A stretch of DNA of 64,000 nt from Hygrophila difformis (lineage: Eukaryota > Streptophyta > Magnoliopsida > Lamiales > Acanthaceae): assembly GCA_030278955.1 (NCBI GenBank), contig JAOANR010000005.1, forward strand, positions 186,001 through 250,000, written 5' to 3'. Positions within the stretch are counted from its first letter, which is position 1; the number at the start of each line of letters is the position of its first letter. The translations under genes were made by a program, and so were the position numbers. The notes under the pieces were generated by a model. The model was not told the origin of the DNA. It searched no databases and saw only the letters and a list, made by a program, of their open reading frames with translations. Shown here one piece after another: positions 20,196 to 31,300 of the stretch.

Positions 20196-22971
20196 TGTAA
20201 TACCCGAGAAATCGCCATCGAAAATTTAAATCCAAAAATAAAGAATTGGATTTAAATTATTAAAACCGAAATAATTCCGAGAGAGCGGAATTTATTATTT
20301 ATCGGAAGATAACAACTCGAAACGAGTTTATCGAATTGTCCCAACAATCACGGATAATTCCCACATTATGATTTTTATTTTTGTAGAGAAGGAATCTTAA
20401 TATTTAAAAAAAAAAAAAAAAAAATTTAAAAGTTACTGTAGCACGTGTCTACTGTAGCAGTACTGTAGCACTACTGTAGCACGTGCGGGTACTGTAGCAG
20501 CCGATCACTTGTCGGATTTTTGTCTCTTTAATGGCAAAAATACACCCCCAACACCCCATTATCATCCTTTCAAATCCCTTCTTCATCCCAAACTCTCCCA
20601 AAGCCAAAACACCTTTCCGGCGAACTTCCGACGAACTTCCGGCAACTTTCCGGCAACCAAATCCGACCAAGGAAGTGTGTAGATCAAGGATCACAGTGCT
20701 TAGATCTTTGGTAAGTAGTATCTTAGGTTCTCAATCTCGTTTTTCCTCTCAAATCCCCAATCTAACTCTTGAATCGTTGATTGCAAATACGTTCGTGGCC
20801 AAAGTCGGGAACTTTGCGTTTCGTAGATCCGTTCGTAGGTGTTTGGACGACTCAAGAACACAATCTTTGTAAATTAACCTTACTATGGTTTTGGGTGACT
20901 TAAAATGCAACCAAACATAGAGATTCAACTCAAGAAAATTAATAAAAATCTGTCAACAAGAGAAACCCTCAACGCAGCGTTTTCGTATGAATTTTTCGAA
21001 CCTCTAAAGCTGCTCAAACAAGAAAACTCAAAACATGAAAAGTGTTCCTAAGACTTTGGTTTAGCTACTGTAAAAATTTCATAATTTTTCATGATGTTTT
21101 GAAACCTGAAACCAACCCAAATCCGAAGAGTATTAAATCTGGATCTTAGAACTTTGGCAGATTTCACTCTCAATCTTGTTGGTTATTTTGACCTTGGATC
21201 TAGGCCGATCTAGGATTGGTGTTGAACATGAAAGTTGTAGATCTATGAGTTTGGAATATTACTGTAAGTTTTTAGAATTTTTCGTTGAGATTTGAGCCTC
21301 CGAATCTGAGCCGATCCGATCTGCGTTAGTACCAATGTCAAGAACCTTGACAGATTTCTTAACCGAACTTGATGAGCATATTTCTATTACTTCGAGTGTT
21401 CAAACCTGAAAACTCAAAACTAAGATTTTGATCCAAAGATCATAAGCTATATTGTGTAAAAATTTCAGAAATTTTCATCAAGTTTTGATACCCCAAATCG
21501 TATCGGACATATTCTGCGTTTTTAAGAATCTTCAAAGGATGACAGTTTTCATAACCGAACTTGAGGAGCTTATTCCTATCACTTCTAGTCCGAACCAATC
21601 CTCATGATCTAAACAAAAGTTGTTAGAAATCAAGTCTAGTATGTGTCTGTAAAATTTCAGAATTTTTGGAGTCCATTTGATATGTCAAAAAGTCAAATCT
21701 TTGAAAGGTGTCAAACCTGAATCCTGACAGCATACTATTTGAGTCGAAAACTCGATTTTTGACATGCTTCCCATCGTTTTTCCGAAAAACTTAAAACACG
21801 AAAGTTGTTCATTGGGATGTTTTTGAGTTGCTGTACAAATTTCAGATCAATCGCCTAAGTAATGGATTTTTAAACCAAAAAGGCGCAAACTGTGATTTTT
21901 AAATCATAGAGATTTTGAAATTTCGAACAAACGGTCGAGACGTTGAAATACGATATAACTATACTTTTGAAAATCCCGTTACACTAAATCAAAACACATG
22001 AGATACTTAATCGACGTAGAGGGTGAGTGCTCGATAGAGTGCCCCTCTAGCTCTTCGCATCGTGCCTATACGGACGAGTGTGACCTATGTAGAGGGTGAG
22101 TGCTCGATAGAGTGCCCCTCTAGCTTTTCACTTCGTGCCAAAACGGCCGAGAGTGATCGACGTAGGGGGTGAGTGCTCGATAGAGTGCCCCTCTAGCTCT
22201 TCGCATCGTTCCTATACGGACGAGTGTGACCTATGTTATGTAGAGGGTGAGTGCTCGATAGAGTGCCCCTCTAGCTTTTCACTTCGTGCCAAAACGGCCG
22301 AGAGTGATCGACGTAGGGGGTGAGTTCTCGATAGAGTGCCCCTCTAGCTCTTCGCATCGTGCCTATACGGACGAGTGTGACTATAAAAGAATCGAGAAAT
22401 GTTGAGATGATGGCGTAACGGGAAATAAATATATTAAAAAGCTCAGATTTTATGAAATTGGCTGCGGCCGCCGGATTGCCGGCTAAATTAAATATTGTTG
22501 AGATGGTGGCGTATCGGGAAGAATTTTTAAAAGCTCAAAGCATCTTTTGATTAAATTTAATTAAAGGCTTTGAAACCCCTAACCCATGCTATGTGTTAAC
22601 TTACTCAGCGCGTTTTTGCTGACCCAAACCATTTATCCTCTTTTTCTTTCAGAGTTGAAGATTATGCATCGTCATATGCATACATGGGAATATTTGGGGA
22701 AAACTCTATTTTAAATCCCTGCATTAATTACGACTTGCATGAACGGGCCTGTTTAACCCGTGTTTTGGCCATGTCGGCCCTTATACTTTATTTCCGCTGC
22801 AACTTTGATGTATTAATTTTAAATTATATATGAATGGGCTGTTTGAATATTTTAAATTCTGAAAAAAAACCATAGCCTTGCATCTCTTTAGTGAGCTCGG
22901 AGAAACCGTGTCTTGCTAGGGAGGTGTGGCGGTGGCATCCCGGCCTGGGTTACCAAAACCGGGGTGTTACA
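20196..22971 (+). repeat. L3 5' LTR
   Basis: It runs from TGTAATACCC to GGTGTTACA. Internal order is: an A run near 20407, ACTGTAGCA repeats (20430-20500), leader-like C-rich stretch, donor-like TTTG/GTAAGTAG near 20709, the 70-bp tandem array (22016-22381), one GCCGG hairpin (about 22470), branch-point and acceptor-like block near 22618-22652, then the conserved LTR end. Confidence 0.95.
22016..22381 (+). repeat. Five-unit 70-bp tandem repeat in L3 LTR
   Basis: Each unit starts GTAGAGGGTGAGTGCTCGAT or the same with GTAGGGGG. Two sub-types alternate, A-B-A-B-A: A continues with CTCTTCGCATCGT and B with CTTTTCACTTCGTGCC. Part of each unit can fold (GAGGG with CCCTC). A related single unit lies in the other LTR family at 44997-45060. 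Confidence 0.9.
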
Positions 22972-23585
22972 AGTTGGTATCAGAGCCCGGAATATTTTAA
23001 AACTACTATTTTAAAGAGCCCGGAATATTTTTAAACTATTATTTTTGAGTATTATTATTTTAAAGTTATTATTTCTAAACTAGTAATATATTTTAAAGAG
23101 CCCAATTATTATTTTGAAGTTAAAGCCCAAATTTTTAGTCCAAAATTTTTTTTTGAAGCCCAAGAAATTATTTTTGGCCCAATAACCTTGTTTTTATTTA
23201 AAGCCCAAATAATTTATTTCTTTCGGCCCAATATAGTGGCCCAAACCTTTTATCCTTATTTTAATCTATCCATGGAATAAATTTATTTTAAAACCCATGG
23301 ATAAATAAATACATGCATAAAATTTTTTTTATTCGGGGGGATTGCATTGCATATATACATAAATATTTACACTAACTCTTTTTATTATCGGTGATAAGAA
23401 ACACTCCTACCTCAGAACTTGACATGACCTTGACTTAGGAGCGTTTGCTAAAGACTAACTTTGCCTTAGTCCTAGATCTTGATCACATAGAAACTCATCT
23501 TCGCGTGCTTCTATAACAGAAAATGGCACCTAGAAGAAAACTGAGGAAGGATCATATGCGATGATACCCGAACCTGGGTTGTGAA
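22972..23585 (+). other. L3 primer-binding site, leader and gag stub
   Basis: TGGTATCAGAGC (22975-22986), complementary to the 3' end of plant initiator-methionine tRNA, lies three bases after the LTR. The leader resembles that of L4. The gag start ATGGCACCTAGAAGAAAACT at 23523 matches L4's, but the frame ends at 23562-23564 after 13 codons because sequence resembling the far 3' part of the element follows. The last five bases, GTGAA, are the L4 target duplication. Confidence 0.85.
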
Positions 23586-25477
23586 TGTAATACCCGAGAA
23601 ATCGCCATCGAAAATTTAAATCCAAAAATAAAGAATTGGATTTAAATTATTAAAACCGAAATAATTCCGAGAGAGCGGAATTTATTATTTATCGGAAGAT
23701 AACAACTCGAAACGAGTTTATCGAATTGTCCCAACAATCACGGATAATTCCCACATTATGATTTTTATTTTTGTAGAGAAGGAATCTTAATATTTAAAAA
23801 AAAAAAAAAAAAAAATTAAAAGTTACTGTAGCAGTACTGTAGCAGTACTGTAGCAGTACTGTAGCACTACTGTAGCACGTGCGGGTACTGTAGCAGCCGA
23901 TCCCTTGTCGGATTTTTGTCCCTTTAATGGCAAAAATACACCCCCAACACCCCATTATCACCCATCTACTTCATTTCTTCACCCAAAAACACTCCCAAAA
24001 CTCTCCCAAAGCCAAAACACCTTTCCGGCGAACTTCCGGCAACTTTCCGGCAACCAAATCCGACCGAGGAAGTGTGTAGATCAAGGATCACAGTGCTTAG
24101 ATCTTTGGTAAGTAGTATCTTAGGTTCTCAATCTCGTTTTTCCTCTCAAATCCCCAATCTAACTCTTGAATCGTTGATTGCAAATACGTTCGTGGCCAAA
24201 GTCGGGAACTTTGCGTTTCGTAGATCCGTTCGTAGGTGTTTGGACGACTCAAGAACACAATCTTTGTAAGTTAACCTTACTATGGTTTTGGGTGACTTAA
24301 AATGTAACCAAACATAGAGATTCAACTCAAGAAAATTAATAAAAATCTGTCAACAAGAGAAACCCTCAACGCAGCGTTTTCGTATGAATTTTTCGAACCT
24401 CTAAAGCTGCTCAAACAAGAAAACTAAAAACATGAAAAGTGTTGCTAAGACATTAATCTAGCTTCTGTAAAAATTTTAGAATTTTTCATGATGTTTTGAA
24501 ACCTGAAACCGACCCAAAACCGAAGAGTATCAAATCTGGATCTTAGAATCCTTGACAGAATTTTCGTTCGAACTTGTTGGTTATTTTTACCTTAGATCTA
24601 GACCGATCTAGGATTGGAGTTGAACATAAGAATTGTAGATCTATGAGTTTGGAATATTACTGTAAGGTTTTAGAATTTTTCATTGAGATTTGAACCTCCA
24701 AACTCGAGCCGATCCGATCTGCGTTAGAACCGATGTCAAGAACCTTGACAGATTTCTTAACCGAACTTGATGAGCATATTTCTATTACTTCGAGTGTTCA
24801 AACCTGAAAACTCAAAACTAAGATTTTGATCCAAATATCATAATATATATTGTGTAAAAATTTCAGAAATTTTCATCAAGTTTTGGTACCCCAAATCGTA
24901 TCGGACATATTCTGCGTTTTTAAGAATTGTCAAAGGATGACAGATTTCATAACCGATCTTGAGGAGCTTATTCCTATCATTTATAGTCCGAACCAATCTT
25001 TGTGATCTAAACAAAAGTTGTTGGAAATCATGTCTAGTATGTGTCTGTGAAATTTCAGAATTTTTTAAGTCCATTTGATGTGTCAAAAAGTCAAATCTTT
25101 TAAGGGTGTCAAACCTGAATCCTGACAGCATACTATTTGAGTAGAAAACTTGATTTTTGACATGCTTCCCATCGTTTTTCCCAAAAACGTAAAACACGAA
25201 AGTTGTTCGTTGGGATGTTTTTGAGATGCTGTACAAATTTCAGATCAATCGCCTAAGAAATGGATTTTTAAACCAAAAAGGCGCAAACTGTGACGCCAAA
25301 TGATTTTTAAATCGAAGAGATTTTGAAATTCGAAACAAACGGTTGAGACGTTGAATTACGATATATCTATACTTTTGAAAATCCCGTTACACAAAATAAA
25401 AACATTTTCTTTAAAAGAATTCTTTTGAAACATTGGGGATTTGTGACCAAGTTTGATATTATCAATATGGGCCAGAA

Positions 25478-25609
25478 GGCTTGTGGACATAAGAGCCCAA
25501 GCGAACGGCTAGTGGACATAAGAGCCCTAGCGAATGGTCGACCAAACGGCTTGTGGACATAAGAGCCCAAGCGAACGGCTAGTGGACATAAGAGCCCTAG
25601 CGAATGGTT
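25478..25609 (+). repeat. CTTGTGGACATAAGAGCCC tandem repeat in L4 LTR
   Basis: Units of about 31 bases (GGCTTGTGGACATAAGAGCC then a variant GGCTAGTGGACATAAGAGCC) form two repeats of a 60-70 base pair. The same array is in the 3' LTR at 30389-30518. Complementary single units occur in L1's LTRs near 14170 and 42860. Confidence 0.85.
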
Positions 25610-25697
25610 ATTTATAAATATTGATTATGAGGATTGCGGTCACAAGAGCCCTGGTGAATGGTGAACTATAAAAGAAACGAAAAATATTTTGAGAAAT

Positions 25698-25829
25698 GAT
25701 ACTATTGATATTGGCTGCGGCCGCCGGATCACCGGCTAAATGATACTTATGAAATTGGCTGAGGCCGCCGGATCACCGGCTAAATGATACTTTTGATATT
25801 GGCTGCGGCCGCCGGATCACCGGCTAAAT
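25698..25829 (+). repeat. NotI-type hairpin repeat near the L4 LTR end
   Basis: Three units of about 45 bases carry GGCTGCGGCCGCCGGATCAC or a variant, each with arms GCCGG and CCGGC around a four-base loop. They are repeated at about 30614-30745 in the 3' LTR. Complementary copies lie in L2 at 18971-19048 and 35983-36060. Confidence 0.85.
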
Positions 25830-26387
25830 GATATATTGTTGAGATGATGGCGTAACGGGAAATATATTAAAAAGCTTAGATTTTATGAAATTGGCTGCGG
25901 CCGCCGGATTGCCGGCTAAATTAAATATTGTTGAAATGTTTTTATTAAATTTAATTAAAGGCTTTGAAACCCCTAACCCATGCTATGTGTTAACTTACTC
26001 AGCGCGTTTTTGCTGACCCAAACCATATATCTCCTTTTTCTTACAGAGTATGAAGATTATGCATCGTCATATGCATACATGGGAATATTTGGGAAAATCT
26101 CTATTTTAAATTCCTGCATTTAATTACGACTTGCATGAACGGGCCTGTTTAACCCGTGTTTTGGCCATGTCGGCCCTTATACTTTATTTCCGCTGCACAA
26201 CTTATATTTCCGCTGCAACTCTGATGTATTATTTTTAAATTATTTATGAATGGGCTGTTTGAATATTTTAAATTCTGAAAAACCATAGCCTTGCATCTCT
26301 TTAGTGAGCTCGGAGAAACCGTGTCTTGCTAGGGAGGTGTGGCGGTGGCATCCCGGCCTGGGTTACCAAAACCGGGGTGTTACAGGA

Positions 26388-26525
26388 TGGTATCAGAGCC
26401 CAGACTATTTTAAAGCTATTTATTTTAAAGAAAATATCTGATACCAAAGTTGGTATCAGAGCCCAGACTATTTTAAAGCTATTTATTTTAAAGAAAATAT
26501 CTGATACCAAAGTTGGTATCAAAGC
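26388..26525 (+). repeat. Triplicated primer-binding site with hairpins
   Basis: TGGTATCAGAGC occurs at 26388-26399 and 26451-26462, and with one mismatch at 26514-26525, at an exact 63-bp period. Copies two and three are each preceded by CTGATACCA (26438-26446 and 26501-26509) and AAGT, so the primer site forms the 3' arm of a perfect or near-perfect hairpin. Only the first copy is at the normal position beside the LTR. Confidence 0.92.
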
Positions 26526-27074
26526 CCGGAATATTTTAAAACTACTATTTTAAAGAGCCCGGAATATTTTTAAACTATTATTTTCAAGTATTATTATTTT
26601 TAAAGTTATCATTTCTAAACTAGTAGTATATTTCAAAGAGCCCAATTATTATTTTGAAGTTAAAACCCAAATTTTTAGCCCAAAATTTTTTTTTGAAGCC
26701 CAAGAAATTATTTTGGCCCAATAGCCTTGTTTTTATTTAAAGCCCAAATAATTTATTTCATTCGGCCCAATATAGTGGCCCAAACCTTTTATCCTTATTT
26801 TAACCTATCCATGGAATAAATTTATTTTTTTTAAAACCCATGGATAAATAAAGGCATGCATAAAATTTTTTTTTATTGGGGGGATCACATATGCATATGC
26901 ATACATAAATATTTATACTAACTCTTTTTATGTGAATTATCGGTGATAAGAAACACTCCCACCTTAGAACTCGACATGATCTTGACTTAGGAGCACTTGC
27001 TAAAGACTAACTTTGCCTTAGTCCTAGATCTTGATCACTTAGAAACTCATCTTCGCGTGCTTCTACAACAGAAA

Positions 27075-28124
27075 ATGGCACCTAGAAGAAAACTGAGGAA
27101 GATAAGTCCAAATGGCACTGACACTAATCTCCCAAACGCACCTAACAACAATGAGATTCCTCCGAACGTCGGAGATCGAGCGCCTCCTATTCCCAACGAT
27201 ATGGATGAACGTTTAAAGACGGTAGAAGAAGTACTCGTAGCATTAGGAAATGCAGAGGTGCATAGGGCACAAGCGACAATACCTCCGCCAGTAGCCCGAG
27301 TCAACTACTTGGCATTGGTAAACCCCTACAATCCACCCCATTATAATGTCCAAGAGGATCCGGCCAAACTGGAAGATTGGATTCGCACCTTTGATAAGCT
27401 CCTTAGCGCTATCAAATGTCCCAAGGACGAGAGGGTCCAAGTGGCGACCTACTATCTTGGCGGAGAGGCCGACGAATGGTGGCATAACCTCCAAGGAAAT
27501 TTGACTAAAGCCTGCCTATGGGAAGAATTTAAGGAGGTTTTGAGGAAAAGGTTTTACCCAATGAGCATTAAGGCCGCAAAGTATGAAGAATTCGTCCATT
27601 TGAAACAAAGTGGGCAAACGGTACAAGAGTACTATGCCAAGTTTAAGGAGCTGGTTAGATTTGCTCCTACAATGGTGCCAACTGACTTCGACAAGGCTCA
27701 GAAGTTCGAGATGGGTTTGAATCTTGATATTCGAGAGATATTGGTGGGAGGACAATGCACGACGTTGCAGGAGGTATATGACCGGGCAGTAGCAGTCGCG
27801 CGTGTCCAACAATTAAAACGAAAGGACAATGGCGAATCGAGCAAAAACTCGCAAGGATTTGAGAAGAAGAATCGTAATAAGAACAACAATAATAACTTTA
27901 GGAGGGGCAATGATCAAGCTAAATTCGATGGGTCTAGAGGAGATGGCAACCGTGGTGCGTTCATACCACGCTGCCCACGATGCAACCATGCACATTTGGT
28001 GCGCCAGTGCCCGAAGCCTGGAGCCTGCTATAAGTGCGGCAAGTTTGGTCACAAGACTAGGGAATGTCAAACCCATATTGAGAATATAACCAAAAGAGAT
28101 GACTTGGTCGCTGGACCTAACTAG
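27075..28124 (+). CDS. L4 Gag (capsid-nucleocapsid)
   Basis: This 349-residue protein starts at MAPRRKLRK; an in-frame ATG upstream at 26997 exists, but the start chosen here matches the other gag genes and the L3 stub. The central part is a retrotransposon Gag domain ([53 protein letters not shown]). A basic, Asn-rich linker follows, then two zinc knuckles: CPRCNHAHLVRQC (CX2CX3HX4C) and CYKCGKFGHKTREC (CX2CX4HX4C). These would bind element RNA in cytoplasmic particles. The frame is intact and stops about 20 residues after the second knuckle, before any protease. L1's Gag has the same two-knuckle pattern. Confidence 0.95.
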   Translation: MAPRRKLRKISPNGTDTNLPNAPNNNEIPPNVGDRAPPIPNDMDERLKTVEEVLVALGNAEVHRAQATIPPPVARVNYLALVNPYNPPHYNVQEDPAKLEDWIRTFDKLLSAIKCPKDERVQVATYYLGGEADEWWHNLQGNLTKACLWEEFKEVLRKRFYPMSIKAAKYEEFVHLKQSGQTVQEYYAKFKELVRFAPTMVPTDFDKAQKFEMGLNLDIREILVGGQCTTLQEVYDRAVAVARVQQLKRKDNGESSKNSQGFEKKNRNKNNNNNFRRGNDQAKFDGSRGDGNRGAFIPRCPRCNHAHLVRQCPKPGACYKCGKFGHKTRECQTHIENITKRDDLVAGPN

Positions 28125-28509
28125 CCACAAGTAACCAAGGGGGACTCATGGGACGTTAAATGTGGTAAATAAAGATATACCTGTGCTAGGCAACGATACT
28201 TGAACCTTCGTGGATGTGTAGGCAGTTATGGGGACATAACTGTAATCTTAAGGGGGGGGAGGATGTAATACCCCGTAAGAAAGCATAAGCATTTATTTTG
28301 AAACTCGAATATTTTCTATCCCAAATAAATTTTTGAACTACGTAATGACTTGATCCCTTCACAGGGTACGTAGGCAACTTGGAAATTTCAATTCTGGGTT
28401 CAGTCAAATAATATCAAACAACAAAACACAATGATACAATCGCAATCAATCAATCGATCAATAAGTCGCGCAACTTCGGGGACGAAGTTGATTTTTAAGG
28501 AGGGTAGAT
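28125..28509 (+). other. L4 3' untranslated region and polypurine tract
   Basis: The segment contains TTAAGGGGGGGGAGGATG (about 28248-28265), normally found just after pol, and AAGGAGGGTAGAT next to the LTR. Pol therefore seems to have been lost by a clean internal deletion that kept the 3' signals. Confidence 0.8.
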
Positions 28510-31295
28510 TGTAATACCCGAGAAATCGCCATCGAAAATTTAAATCCAAAAATAAAGAATTGGATTTAAATTATTAAAACCGAAATAATTCCGAGAGAGC
28601 GGAATTTATTATTTATCGGAAGATAACAACTCGAAACGAGTTTATCGAATTGTCCCAACAATCACGGATAATTCCCACATTATGATTTTTATTTTTGTAG
28701 AGAAGGAATCTTAATATTTAAAAAAAAAAAAATTAAAAGTTACTGTAGCACGTGTCTACTGTAGCAGTACTGTAGCACTACTGTAGCACGTGCGGGTACT
28801 GTAGCAGCCGATCCCTTGTCGGATTTTTGTCCCTTTAATGGCAAAAATACACCCCCAACACCCCATTATCACCCATCTACTTCATTTCTTCACCCAAAAA
28901 CACTCCCAAAACTCTCCCAAAGCCAAAACACCTTTCCGGCGAACTTCCGGCAACTTTCCGGCAACCAAATCCGACCGAGGAAGTGTGTAGATCAAGGATC
29001 ACAGTGCTTAGATCTTTGGTAAGTAGTATCTTAGGTTCTCAATCTCGTTTTTCCTCTCAAATCCCCAATCTAACTCTTGAATCGTTGATTGCAAATACGT
29101 TCGTGGCCAAAGTCGGGAACTTTGCGTTTCGTAGATCCGTTCGTAGGTGTTTGGACGACTCAAGAACACAATCTTTGTAAGTTAACCTTACTATGGTTTT
29201 GGGTGACTTAAAATGTAACCAAACATAGAGATTCAACTCAAGAAAATTAATAAAAATCTGTCAACAAGAGAAACCCTCAACGCAGCGTTTTCGTATGAAT
29301 TTTTCGAACCTCTAAAGCTGCTCAAACAAGAAAACTAAAAACATGAAAAGTGTTGCTAAGACATTAATCTAGCTTCTGTAAAAATTTTAGAATTTTTCAT
29401 GATGTTTTGAAACCTGAAACCGACCCAAAACCGAAGAGTATCAAATCTGGATCTTAGAATCCTTGACAGAATTTTCGTTCGAACTTGTTGGTTATTTTTA
29501 CCTTAGATCTAGACCGATCTAGGATTGGAGTTGAACATAAGAATTGTAGATCTATGAGTTTGGAATATTACTGTAAGGTTTTAGAATTTTTCATTGAGAT
29601 TTGAACCTCCAAACTCGAGCCGATCCGATCTGCGTTAGAACCGATGTCAAGAACCTTGACAGATTTCTTAACCGAACTTGATGAGCATATTTCTATTACT
29701 TCGAGTGTTCAAACCTGAAAACTCAAAACTAAGATTTTGATCCAAATATCATAATATATATTGTGTAAAAATTTCAGAAATTTTCATCAAGTTTTGGTAC
29801 CCCAAATCGTATCGGACATATTCTGCGTTTTTAAGAATTGTCAAAGGATGACAGATTTCATAACCGATCTTGAGGAGCTTATTCCTATCATTTATAGTCC
29901 GAACCAATCTTTGTGATCTAAACAAAAGTTGTTGGAAATCATGTCTAGTATGTGTCTGTGAAATTTCAGAATTTTTGAAGTCCATTTGATGTGTCAAAAA
30001 GTCAAATCTTTTAAGGGTGTCAAACCTGAATCCTGACAGCATACTATTTGAGTAGAAAACTTGATTTTTGACATGCTTCCCATCGTTTTTCCCAAAAACT
30101 TAAAACACGAAAGTTGTTCGTTGGGATGTTTTTGAGATGCTGTACAAATTTCAGATCAATCGCCTAAGAAATGGATTTTTAAACCAAAAAGGCGCAAACT
30201 GTGACGCCAAATGATTTTTAAATCGAAGAGATTTTGAAATTCGAAACAAAAGGTTGAGACGTTGAATTACGATATATCTATACTTTTGAAAATCCCGTTA
30301 CACCAAATAAAAACATTTTCTTTAAAAGAATTCTTTTGAAACATTGGGGATTTGTGACCAAGTTTGATATTATCAATATGGGCCAGAAGGCTTGTGGACA
30401 TAAGAGCCCAAGCGAACGGCTAGTGGACATAAGAGCCCTAGCGAATGGTCGACCAAACGGCTTGTGGACATAAGAGCCCAAGCGAACGGCTAGTGGACAT
30501 AAGAGCCCTGGCGAATCGTTATTTATAAATATTGATTATGAGGATTGCGGTCACAAGAGCCCTGGTGAATGGTGAACTATAAAAGAAACGAAAAATATTT
30601 TGAGAAATGATACTATTGATATTGGCTGCGGCCGCCGGATCACCGGCTAAATGATACTTATGAAATTGGCTGAGGCCGCCGGATCACCGGCTAAATGATA
30701 CTTTTGATATTGGCTGCGGCCGCCGGATCACCGGCTAAATGATATATTGTTGAGATGATGGCGTAACGGGAAATATATTAAAAAGCTTAGATTTTATGAA
30801 ATTGGCTGCGGCCGCCGGATTGCCGGCTAAATTAAATATTGTTGAAATGTTTTTATTAAATTTAATTAAAGGCTTTGAAACCCCTAACCCATGCTATGTG
30901 TTAACTTACTCAGCGCGTTTTTGCTGACCCAAACCATATATCTCCTTTTTCTTACAGAGTATGAAGATTATGCATCGTCATATGCATACATGGGAATATT
31001 TGGGAAAATCTCTATTTTAAATTCCTGCATTTAATTACGACTTGCATGAACGGGCCTGTTTAACCCGTGTTTTGGCCATGTCGGCCCTTATACTTTATTT
31101 CCGCTGCACAACTTATATTTCCGCTGCAACTCTGATGTATTATTTTTAAATTATTTATGAATGGGCTGTTTGAATATTTTAAATTCTGAAAAACCATAGC
31201 CTTGCATCTCTTTAGTGAGCTCGGAGAAACCGTGTCTTGCTAGGGAGGTGTGGCGGTGGCATCCCGGCCTGGGTTACCAAAACCGGGGTGTTACA
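28510..31295 (+). repeat. L4 3' LTR
   Basis: It is a near-exact copy of 23586-26384. Differences noticed include the number of ACTGTAGCA units, A-run length, AAAACG/AAAACT near 30102, an A/C near 30250, and two substitutions near 30510-30517. Confidence 0.95.
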
Positions 31296-31300
31296 GTGAA

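Larger units (their letters stand above)
24108..26046 (+). promoter_or_regulatory. Putative intron within the L4 5' LTR
   Basis: The donor is TTTG/GTAAGTAG, and the acceptor is CTCCTTTTTCTTACAG at 26031-26046. A branch-point match CTGAC (26013-26017) lies 30 bases from the acceptor. The upstream 150 bases look like a C-rich leader exon. Removing this 1.94 kb would shorten the path from cap to gag and delete many upstream start codons. It is inferred from consensus only; no transcript evidence is available here. Confidence 0.45.
23586..26384 (+). repeat. L4 5' LTR
   Basis: It runs from TGTAATACCC to GGTGTTACA. It holds ACTGTAGCA repeats (23823-23898), a donor-like site at 24108, a 62-bp-type tandem repeat (25478-25609), three hairpin repeats with NotI sites or a near match (25698-25829), a fourth at about 25895, and an acceptor-like site at 26046. 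Confidence 0.95.
23586..31295 (+). mobile_element. L4: Gag-only LTR retrotransposon (TR-GAG type)
   Basis: L4 is flanked by GTGAA (23581-23585 and 31296-31300) inside L3. Its LTRs are 23586-26384 and 28510-31295, nearly identical, with a length change in the ACTGTAGCA repeats and only a handful of substitutions noticed. The internal 2.1 kb carries a triplicated primer site, an intact gag (27075-28124), a short 3' region and a polypurine tract, with no protease, reverse transcriptase or integrase. This matches the described class of terminal-repeat retrotransposons with a GAG domain. Confidence 0.94.

Noticed and set aside
20531..20872. 113-residue frame conserved in L3 LTR copies
   Set aside because: The L3 LTRs are almost identical by recent descent, so conservation gives no evidence of coding; it spans the leader and donor-like site.
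22135..22323. ECSIECPSSSS repeat peptide
   Set aside because: It is the 70-bp tandem repeat read as protein, not a gene.
26388..26525. Possible tRNA-derived gene from repeated TGGTATCAGAGC
   Set aside because: Only the primer-site complement is present; there is no cloverleaf or internal promoter boxes.
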